Below, piece after piece: positions 1 through 5,661 of a stretch of DNA of 11,726 nucleotides. How positions within the stretch are numbered: the stretch's first letter is position 1; each line of letters starts with the position of its first letter. This stretch comes from Acidobacteriota bacterium (GTDB lineage: Bacteria; Acidobacteriota; Vicinamibacteria; Vicinamibacterales; UBA2999), in contig JADZBZ010000387.1 in NCBI GenBank assembly GCA_020851835.1, positions 1-11,726 of the forward strand, given 5' to 3'. The position numbers were made by a program, and so were the translations under genes. The notes under the pieces are model-generated. The model had not been told where the DNA came from and did not search any database. It saw only the letters and a list, made by a program, of their open reading frames with translations.

Positions 1-1176
1 CACCGGGCGCTTGCCGAAGCCCGCCTCGATGGCGCGGCCGGCGGCCTGCACGTAGGGATTGTCGAACGCGGTCATCCACGGCTTGCCGCCGTGCATGCGG
101 GTAACCTTCAACTCCACCGTCTTCGGCATGACCTTCTTCACCCAGGCCTCGAAGAGGTCGCCGATCTTCTGCGGGTCCTGGTTCGGTACCAGGCGCATGC
201 TGACCTTGGCCATCGCGACGGCCGGAAGCACCGTCTTGGCACCCTCGCCCGTAAAGCCCGAGAGCAGCCCGTTCACCTCGAACGTGGGCCGGGCCCACAC
301 ACGCTCGAGCGTCGTGTAGCCCTTCTCGCCGAACAACCTCGGCGCGCCCAGGTCCTGCCGGTACTTCTTCTCGTTGAACGGGAGCCGGGCAAACTCGTCC
401 CGCTCCTCCTGTCTCAACTCCACCACATCGTCGTAGAAGTTCGGGATCTTGATGCGGCCGCCCTTGTCCTTGGCCTGCGCGAGTACCTGGGCCAGTACCA
501 TGGCGGGGTTGGCCACGGCGCCGCCGAACGAGCCGGAGTGCAGGTCGGACTTCGACCCGCGGAGGTCGATCTGGAAGTACGCCAGCCCGCGCAGTCCGTA
601 GCAGATGGACGGGATGCCGCGGTCGAACATCGGCGAGTCGCTGATGACAACGACGTCGGCCTTCAGCAGGTCCTTGTGGGCGCGGATGAAGTTGTCGAGG
701 TTGGCACTGCCCACCTCTTCCTCGCCCTCGATGAGGAACTTCATGTTCACGGGCAGGCGGCCGTTCTGTTTCAGATGGGCTTCGACGGCCTTGAAGTGCA
801 TGAACACCTGGCCCTTGTCGTCGGCAGCGCCACGCGCGTAGATCTCGCCGTCGCGCACGGTGGCCTCGAAGGGCGGCGACGTCCATAGCTCGACGGGGTC
901 GACGGGCTGCACGTCGTAGTGGCCGTAGAACAGAATCGTCTGGGCCCCGGGGGCACCCAGCCACTCGCCGTAGACGACCGGGTGGCCGGGAGTTTCCTCG
1001 AGGTGCACGTTCTGCAGGCCGATGCGCCGCATCTCGTCCGCCGTCCATTCGGCGCAGGTCCGCACGTCCGCGGCGTGGTTTGGCAGGGCGCTGATGCTGG
1101 GAATGGCCAAATACCGCTTCAGTTCGTCGACGTACCGATCGCGGTGAACATGGATGAAATCGATGACGTTGTCCAT
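1..1176 (-). CDS. M20 family dipeptidase, C-terminus cut off by window edge
   Basis: This is a zinc-dependent M20 metallopeptidase, probably a cytosolic dipeptidase. The frame is open for 392 codons from an ATG at 1176 to base 1, and the family usually runs to about 455-460 residues, so the last 60-70 are missing. Visible motifs are GHYDVQPVD with metal ligand H86 and D88, ARGAADDKG with the bridging ligand D119, EGEEEVGS with the general base and ligand E153/E154, the ligand D180 in VISDSP, and the dimerisation-domain SDLHSGSFGG with H213. The C-terminal metal-binding His of the family lies beyond the window. The start is the natural family start and has no Shine-Dalgarno, but a TACACT hexamer ends 6 nt before it. 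It lies 34 nt after the MBL gene on the same strand, so it may be both an operon member and separately transcribed. Substrate is not readable from sequence. Confidence 0.93.
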   Translation of the reverse strand, partial: MDNVIDFIHVHRDRYVDELKRYLAIPSISALPNHAADVRTCAEWTADEMRRIGLQNVHLEETPGHPVVYGEWLGAPGAQTILFYGHYDVQPVDPVELWTSPPFEATVRDGEIYARGAADDKGQVFMHFKAVEAHLKQNGRLPVNMKFLIEGEEEVGSANLDNFIRAHKDLLKADVVVISDSPMFDRGIPSICYGLRGLAYFQIDLRGSKSDLHSGSFGGAVANPAMVLAQVLAQAKDKGGRIKIPNFYDDVVELRQEERDEFARLPFNEKKYRQDLGAPRLFGEKGYTTLERVWARPTFEVNGLLSGFTGEGAKTVLPAVAMAKVSMRLVPNQDPQKIGDLFEAWVKKVMPKTVELKVTRMHGGKPWMTAFDNPYVQAAGRAIEAGFGKRPV

Positions 1177-1182
1177 GGGGAC

Positions 1183-1188
1183 AGTGTA
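1183..1188 (-). promoter_or_regulatory. candidate -10 element (TACACT) for a leaderless M20 dipeptidase transcript
   Basis: Reading the minus strand, TACACT (4 of 6 matches to TATAAT) is followed by GTCCCC and then the ATG. A start site 6-7 nt after the hexamer would fall on the start codon. No Shine-Dalgarno lies in the gap. There is no good -35 box, so this is suggestive only and rests on the same arrangement recurring elsewhere in the window. Confidence 0.4.
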
Positions 1189-1210
1189 CGACGGCGGACG
1201 GCGCCCGAGG

Positions 1211-1999
1211 TCAGGTAACCAGCACCCAGCGGCTGCCCTCGCGCCGGGCCAGCCCATCCTGTTCGAGTTTGACGAGGTGCGCCAGCACACTCTCTTTCGC
1301 CAGCGGGCCCAGCACGGGTGTCAGGCCGGTGTAGATGCGATCGGCGACGGCGTCCACGGTGTCGAGCTTCGACTCCAGTGCCGTCAGGATCTGCACTTCG
1401 CGATGGCGGCGGTGAACCAGGTACCGGTCGATCAGGACCATCGGGTCTTCGATCACCGGACCGTGGGCCGGAAGCACCCTGGCGGGTTCGAGGGACTGCA
1501 CGCGCTTCAAGGACCTCAGGTAGGCGGAAAGATCGCCCCCGTTCGACGCCGGGATGGCGACGGTGTTGCCCAGTTGCAGCAGGTCTGCGCCGAACACGGT
1601 ACGAGACGCCGCGTGCCAGAGCACCACGTGGTCGGGGGCATGCCCGAGTGTGTGCACGACCTCCAGTTCGCCCTCCCCTGTTTCGAATCGCGTGCCGTCG
1701 CGGACCGGCTGCCAGCGGATCTCCAACAGGTCCCGCCCGGTCCAGGGGATCTTATTGAACGAGGCCTCCGGCCATCTGTCCGCCAGGGCGGGGGCCCCGG
1801 AGACGTGGTCGGGATGTGCGTGGGTGACGACCACGAGGGCCGGACCAGCCGGCGCCGCGGCGGCGAGGGCATCGAGGTGCCCGGCCTTCCCGACGCCCGC
1901 GTCGACCAGCAGCGGCCGCACTCCCGGAACCAGGTACGTCCAGTTACCTGCCCCGGTGAAGGGCCCCGGGTTCGCGACAGGCAGAGGAATGACCCTCAT
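1211..1999 (-). CDS. MBL-fold metallohydrolase, LACTB2-like
   Basis: A 262-residue metallo-beta-lactamase-fold hydrolase with a C-terminal winged-helix-like segment, the architecture of the LACTB2 (beta-lactamase-like 2) group. Members of that group act as hydrolases or endoribonucleases, but the substrate here is unknown. All metal ligands are present: THAHPDH (H60, H62, D64, H65), H120 in HTLGHAPDH, D139 in FGADLL and H179 in LPAHGP. Residues 190-262, rich in basic and hydrophobic helices (RYLVHRRHREVQIL to the end), fit the small C-terminal domain of the family. The ATG at 1999 lies 10 nt after the MFS stop, and a GAGGA motif overlaps that stop, so translation is probably coupled to the transporter gene. 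It likely shares an mRNA with the MFS gene and perhaps the M20 gene. Glyoxalase II is less likely given the C-terminal domain. Confidence 0.9.
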   Translation of the reverse strand: MRVIPLPVANPGPFTGAGNWTYLVPGVRPLLVDAGVGKAGHLDALAAAAPAGPALVVVTHAHPDHVSGAPALADRWPEASFNKIPWTGRDLLEIRWQPVRDGTRFETGEGELEVVHTLGHAPDHVVLWHAASRTVFGADLLQLGNTVAIPASNGGDLSAYLRSLKRVQSLEPARVLPAHGPVIEDPMVLIDRYLVHRRHREVQILTALESKLDTVDAVADRIYTGLTPVLGPLAKESVLAHLVKLEQDGLARREGSRWVLVT

Positions 2000-2006
2000 C
2001 CGCGCA

Positions 2007-2011
2007 TCCTC
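2007..2011 (-). promoter_or_regulatory. ribosome binding site for the MBL gene, overlapping the MFS stop
   Basis: On the minus strand the sequence TGAGGATGCGCGG precedes the ATG at 1999. The GAGGA sits 7 nt before the start and overlaps the TGA stop of the MFS gene (2012-2010). This supports the chosen start and suggests translational coupling. Confidence 0.55.
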
Positions 2012-3188
2012 ATCCTCCCGCTCGGGCCGGCGCGTGAGGCGCCGGTACGGAACGCAGTGACGCCACCGCCACGCCGACCGCCAAGAACATGACGACCGAC
2101 GCGGCCAGGTAGGGCGACGTCACGCCGAAGGCGTCGAAGAGGTAGCCGCCCCAGGCCGGGCCCACGACGCGGCCGAGACTGGCGAGCGACGAAGCCAGTC
2201 CCAGCATGCCGCCCTGATCGTCGGCGTGGGTGAGGCGCGACACCATGGACGAAAGCGCCGGGCCATTGAAGCCCATGCCGACGGCCAGCGTGCCCACGGC
2301 CACCAACATCGTCGGCACGGTCCAGGCGAAGGGCACCAGCCCGATGCCGAGGGCGATCACCGCGATTGCCGCCGGTATCAATCGCGGCTCGCCGACGCGC
2401 GCGACGACCTTGCCGACCAGGACGCCCTGCACGATGGCCAACGTACAGCCGATGAACGCGAACACGTAGCCGATGGTGGCCATGGTGAAGCCGAAGCGGC
2501 GCTCGGCGAACAGCGCGAAGGTGGCCTCGAAGCTCGAGAAAGCCGCCGTGACGATGAAGTACAGCGCCAGCAGGAGGATCAGCCGGCGGTCCGCGAAGGC
2601 GTGCCGCAGCACTTCGATGCGCCCGATAGCCGGACGTCGGGCGTGGGCGGTGCGCGACTCGGGCAGGAGAATCGCCGCCGCCACCAGATTGGCGCCGCAG
2701 AGCGCCGAGGCGGCCCACATCGGCGCGGACGGGCCCAGGTGACTCAGGATGCCGCCGATCGCGGGTCCGAAGATGAAGCCCAGCCCGAAGGCGGCGCCCA
2801 CCATCCCCATACCCTTCGCGCGATTCTCGGGGGTCGTCACGTCGGCGATGTAGGCCTGGGCCGTTGGGATGTTCGCTCCCGCGATACCGCCGACGATGCG
2901 GGCCAGGAACACGAGCGCGAGCGATCCGGCCAGCGCCAGGACCAGGTAGGACGCGCACGAACCCGCGAGCCCCAGCAGGATGATGGGCCGCCGCCCGATG
3001 CGGTCCGAAAGCCGGCCCCACACCGGGGAGAACACGAACTGCATGAGCGAGTAGCTGGTGCTCAGCAGGCCGACGGTGAACGCGTTGGCGCCGAACGACT
3101 CGGCATAGAACGGCAGCAGCGGGATGATGATGCCGAAGCCGAGCAGGTCGATGAAAACGGTGACGAAGATGACGGCGAGAGGCGACAC
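2010..3188 (-). CDS. MFS transporter, TetA/DHA1-like drug:H+ antiporter
   Basis: A 392-residue, 12-helix inner-membrane transporter of the major facilitator superfamily, most like the TetA/DHA1 multidrug antiporters. Helix 1 carries FIDLLGFGIIIPLLPFYAE (about residues 12-30), typical of this group. Motif A is GRLSDRIGRRP (58-68) in the loop between helices 2 and 3. Antiporter motif C (GLGFIFGPAIGG, ending at 146) is complete, which points to export by proton exchange rather than uptake. The start is GTG. It is the only usual start in frame downstream of an in-frame TAA at 3233-3231, and the first helix begins within five residues. There is no clear Shine-Dalgarno. It lies 92 nt after the pcs stop and 10 nt before the MBL gene. 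The substrate cannot be named; tetracycline resistance should not be assumed. Confidence 0.93.
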   Translation of the reverse strand: MSPLAVIFVTVFIDLLGFGIIIPLLPFYAESFGANAFTVGLLSTSYSLMQFVFSPVWGRLSDRIGRRPIILLGLAGSCASYLVLALAGSLALVFLARIVGGIAGANIPTAQAYIADVTTPENRAKGMGMVGAAFGLGFIFGPAIGGILSHLGPSAPMWAASALCGANLVAAAILLPESRTAHARRPAIGRIEVLRHAFADRRLILLLALYFIVTAAFSSFEATFALFAERRFGFTMATIGYVFAFIGCTLAIVQGVLVGKVVARVGEPRLIPAAIAVIALGIGLVPFAWTVPTMLVAVGTLAVGMGFNGPALSSMVSRLTHADDQGGMLGLASSLASLGRVVGPAWGGYLFDAFGVTSPYLAASVVMFLAVGVAVASLRSVPAPHAPARAGG

Positions 3189-3280
3189 GAATGGGATCGG
3201 GTGATGGGGCGGGCGCGCGCGTTGGTGATCTTAGCCGACGATCCGGCCATTTGGCGATTCTCCAACGGCGCCTGCTGCCG

Positions 3281-3982
3281 CTATGGTGTGGCCGGGGGCG
3301 CCGACGTGCCGCCGCGAGCGTGCAGGTAGAGCGACAGGCCGAAGTAGTAGGCGGGGAAGATGAACGACAAAGCCGTCCAGGGGCCATCGGTGGCCGGCAG
3401 CCTCCACAGCACGACGATGACGAGCGCGCCCCAGGCGGCGCCGAGCAGCAGCGTCGGCAGGCGCAGCGTCTCCGTCCGCGACGGATACACGTAGCGGATG
3501 GGGACGAACACCAGCACGGCCAGGACGACCAGGATCGCGGCGTTCACCACGAGCGGCAGGCGTAACACGTACATGTACAACGCGACGATGTTCCAGTACG
3601 ACGGAAAGCCGGTGAAGAAGTGATCCGTCGTTGCGACCTTGGCATCGGCCTGACCGAAGCCGTACGCGCTGGCGAGCAGCACGGCGCCGCCCACCCAGAT
3701 GCCCCACCCTGCCGGCAACAGGTCCGCCCGTAACACCAGCAGCACCGGGACGAACACGTAGGTCAGGTAATCCACGATGTCGTCCAGGCGGGCGCCGTCG
3801 AAGCCAGGCAGCCGTTGCTTCACCCGCAGCGCGCGGGCCAGCCAGCCGTCGGTGGTGTCGACGACGATCGCGGCCGCCAGCGCCAGGAAGGCCGCCCGAA
3901 AGCCTCCATCGAAGACCGCGAGCGTCGCGTAGAGCGCCAGCAGGGTCCCGAGCGCCGTGTAGAGGTGTGCGAGCCAGGCCAT
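3281..3982 (-). CDS. pcs: phosphatidylcholine synthase (CDP-diacylglycerol-choline O-phosphatidyltransferase)
   Basis: An integral membrane CDP-alcohol phosphotransferase of 233 residues that condenses CDP-diacylglycerol with choline to give phosphatidylcholine and CMP. The catalytic motif is at D45-G46, A49-R50, G63, D67 and D71. The spacing between AR and G is 12 residues, the longer spacing typical of bacterial Pcs; most other CDP-alcohol transferases have 8. LPGFDGARLDDIVDYLTYVF and FTGFPSYWNIVALYMYVL also match Pcs closely. About eight hydrophobic segments fill the rest. The frame is open to 4225, but the ATG at 3982 is chosen because a strong GGGAAGGG sits 6 nt before it and the length then fits the family. 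The gap from thyX is 23 nt, so the two are probably cotranscribed. Choline would have to be taken up from outside; no choline transporter is in the window. Confidence 0.9.
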   Translation of the reverse strand: MAWLAHLYTALGTLLALYATLAVFDGGFRAAFLALAAAIVVDTTDGWLARALRVKQRLPGFDGARLDDIVDYLTYVFVPVLLVLRADLLPAGWGIWVGGAVLLASAYGFGQADAKVATTDHFFTGFPSYWNIVALYMYVLRLPLVVNAAILVVLAVLVFVPIRYVYPSRTETLRLPTLLLGAAWGALVIVVLWRLPATDGPWTALSFIFPAYYFGLSLYLHARGGTSAPPATP

Positions 3983-3988
3983 CTGCGG

Positions 3989-3996
3989 CCCTTCCC
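3989..3996 (-). promoter_or_regulatory. strong ribosome binding site that decides the pcs start
   Basis: GGGAAGGG on the minus strand lies 6 nt before the ATG at 3982. It is the clearest Shine-Dalgarno in the window and contrasts with the genes that have none. The upstream in-frame ATG at 4000 lacks such a site. Confidence 0.7.
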
Positions 3997-4005
3997 GCAT
4001 CCGCG

Positions 4006-5553
4006 TCAGAGTCGGCGTTGGGCGTCGGGGAAATTCAGCCACACCGGCACTCCGCAGAAGTGCGTACCCTCGGTGCAGCGCGGAGAGGCGATGCGGTTGC
4101 GGAGCACACAGGGCGGCCCGAGGAACCGGCCGAGTTGGGGATGCACGGCCTGCACCTGAGCGATTTCGTCCATCGACGCCAGATAGATCTCCTCCTGGGC
4201 GTTGAAGCAGGTGCGCAGCGTCCACTTGTGCTGCAGCGCGAGGAAGGAGCCCGACTCGACCAGCCGCAGCGCCTTGGCGTTGGGCAGAAGGTAGAGCGCG
4301 TACTCGAGTGGAACCCCCAGGGCCAGCAGGCGGTTCTTGGCGGTCCAGGCGTCCCGGATGGCGCGGTCGTACACGGCCTGCGCCGCGGGGTTGGTCCGGA
4401 TGAGACGCGGCGTCACCACGTCGGGCTCGACGGTGTCGGCAAAGGTCATCATCGGTCTCGACGCGGGCACCATGCGGTGGCGCTGGTCCTGCGAGTCGGC
4501 CGTGTGGCTGAGGCGCTTTTCGAACACGTAAGAGGGGTGATTGAGCGCGCGCATCAGCGGCGAGTGATAGGCCACGTTCAGCAGGTCGACGCGGTACCGG
4601 TTGCGGGCCGGATTCATCACCCGGTCGATTGCGTCCGCATCCCCCATCTCTGCCGTAGTGAGCCCGAAGGTGCTCCGCACGGCATCGGCCACCACGCGCT
4701 CGGCGCCAGCCGACCAGTCACGCAGCCGCGACACGCGCGTGCCCAGGCGCCGGTCGAATTCCCGGACGAACGCATCGCCCGACGAGGTCGGCCGTGGAAT
4801 GCCGGCCTCGGGAAGCTGGTGGGGCTCGAGCGTGTCGAGGCCCACCTTCTCGAAGAACATCGGATCGACCTCCTTGACGAGATCGACCATGGCGCCAATC
4901 ACCATCTGCGCTTCGTAGGGCGTGTCGCCGGCGTGCATCATCCGGTGCAGGCGGTGCAGCACCAGGCCCGAGATGGTGTGCACCATCGACGTGAACGCCG
5001 CAATCGGGATTACGTAGCGCGCCGTCTCGATGGCCTTCTTCTCGGCTTCGCGCTCCACGGCCGCGTGCCGCGCCGCCGTGTTCGTGGGCCTCACATAGCG
5101 CAACTCCTTCAGAATCGCCCAGGTATCGTCCTTGAGGAGCGCCGACAGCTCGGCGTACGCGTCCCAGGCACGCAGCACCGCCCGCTCGAACACGTCGCGA
5201 GCCTCGCCGTCGAGAGGCGGCACGAAGGCGCGCGGCTCGTTCAGCTTCACGTAGCGCTGGCTCGACTGTTCGGAGTTGTAGAAGGGATAGGCGTGCAGCA
5301 CGCTCCACACGAACTGGCGTGACACGTTCTCGAGACCGAACTCGAAGTGGGCGTGCTGAAAGACAGTGTGGTGCCCCCCTTCGAAGGTCAGTGGGCCGAT
5401 GGAGTCGCGATGTTTCTCGGTGACCTCCTCCCGGGCAATCACCCGGGGCGAGTAGCAGGTACGGGCCGCCGCGATCGCGCCGTCGTAGGGCGCCTGCGGC
5501 GCCGACCGGAGGGTGACACGGGGCGGGGCGGTCGACAAGGCGAGGGTGGGCAT
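4006..5553 (-). CDS. tandem ThyX-type FAD-dependent thymidylate synthase homologue
   Basis: A 515-residue protein made of two divergent ThyX-like halves; canonical ThyX is about 220-250 residues and makes dTMP from dUMP with FAD and methylene-tetrahydrofolate. Half one (about 15-240) has AARTCYS (29-35), HHTVFQHAHFEF (61-72), SRQF (78-81), NSEQSSQRYVKL (93-104) and a helix with DTPYEAQ. It lacks the RHR that normally follows RQ. Half two (about 315-485) has AYHSPLMRALNHPSYVFEKRLSH-type sequence, RHRMVPASRP (358-367) and LRTCFNAQEEI. A Cys-containing tail (C481, C493, C500; ending FCGVPVW) completes it. The ATG at 5553 is chosen because TATACT ends 8 nt upstream; the frame is open further upstream to 5913, but that would run under the histidine kinase gene. 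It is followed after 23 nt by pcs. Thymidylate synthase activity is likely but not certain because the signature is split. Confidence 0.85.
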   Translation of the reverse strand: MPTLALSTAPPRVTLRSAPQAPYDGAIAAARTCYSPRVIAREEVTEKHRDSIGPLTFEGGHHTVFQHAHFEFGLENVSRQFVWSVLHAYPFYNSEQSSQRYVKLNEPRAFVPPLDGEARDVFERAVLRAWDAYAELSALLKDDTWAILKELRYVRPTNTAARHAAVEREAEKKAIETARYVIPIAAFTSMVHTISGLVLHRLHRMMHAGDTPYEAQMVIGAMVDLVKEVDPMFFEKVGLDTLEPHQLPEAGIPRPTSSGDAFVREFDRRLGTRVSRLRDWSAGAERVVADAVRSTFGLTTAEMGDADAIDRVMNPARNRYRVDLLNVAYHSPLMRALNHPSYVFEKRLSHTADSQDQRHRMVPASRPMMTFADTVEPDVVTPRLIRTNPAAQAVYDRAIRDAWTAKNRLLALGVPLEYALYLLPNAKALRLVESGSFLALQHKWTLRTCFNAQEEIYLASMDEIAQVQAVHPQLGRFLGPPCVLRNRIASPRCTEGTHFCGVPVWLNFPDAQRRL

Positions 5554-5561
5554 CCGTGTGC

Positions 5562-5567
5562 AGTATA
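5562..5567 (-). promoter_or_regulatory. -10 element (TATACT) of the thyX-like gene
   Basis: TATACT (5 of 6 matches to TATAAT) lies on the minus strand, with 8 nt (GCACACGG) before the ATG at 5553. A weak -35 candidate, TCGAAG (5590-5585), sits at exactly 17 nt. Transcription would begin at or within two bases of the start codon, giving a leaderless mRNA; no Shine-Dalgarno is present. Its TATA core is shared with an opposed plus-strand hexamer. Confidence 0.6.
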
Positions 5568-5569
5568 AA
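5564..5569 (+). promoter_or_regulatory. candidate -10 element (TATAAA) for the hybrid histidine kinase
   Basis: TATAAA on the plus strand shares TATA (5564-5567) with the thyX hexamer on the other strand. Transcription from it would start near 5576 and leave a leader of about 86 nt before the ATG at 5662. A second plus-strand candidate, TAGACT (5593-5598), would give a leader of about 57 nt. Neither has a good -35 box. The 108-nt intergenic region (5554-5661) holds these elements and the small dyad at 5627-5639, but no small ORF I would call. Confidence 0.35.
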
Positions 5570-5626
5570 GTTTCCGCGGCCGGGCTTCGACATAGACTAT
5601 TGGATCGCGACACCGGCATCGGCTGC

Positions 5627-5639
5627 GGCCGATTCGGCC
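5627..5639 (+). repeat. short inverted repeat in the histidine kinase leader
   Basis: GGCCG and CGGCC flank ATT, a perfect 5-bp dyad 22 nt before the kinase start codon. It could be a small leader hairpin or half of an operator. In GC-rich DNA such a dyad can arise by chance. Confidence 0.3.
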
Positions 5640-5661
5640 ACCCCGCGTCACCAGAACCCGG

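Noticed and set aside
2226..3329. Plus-strand ORF (367 codons) antisense to the MFS gene
   Set aside because: Low-complexity charged sequence with no motifs; the MFS protein on the other strand has complete family motifs.
3983..4225. N-terminal extension of pcs to the ATG at 4225
   Set aside because: It would overlap the thyX-like gene and exceed the family length; a strong ribosome site supports 3982.
3631..5322. Long plus-strand ORF (563 codons) antisense to the thyX-like and pcs genes
   Set aside because: Its translation is rich in Arg, Pro, Gly and His with no recognisable domain, while the opposite strand encodes clear conserved families. It is a shadow frame of GC-rich coding DNA.
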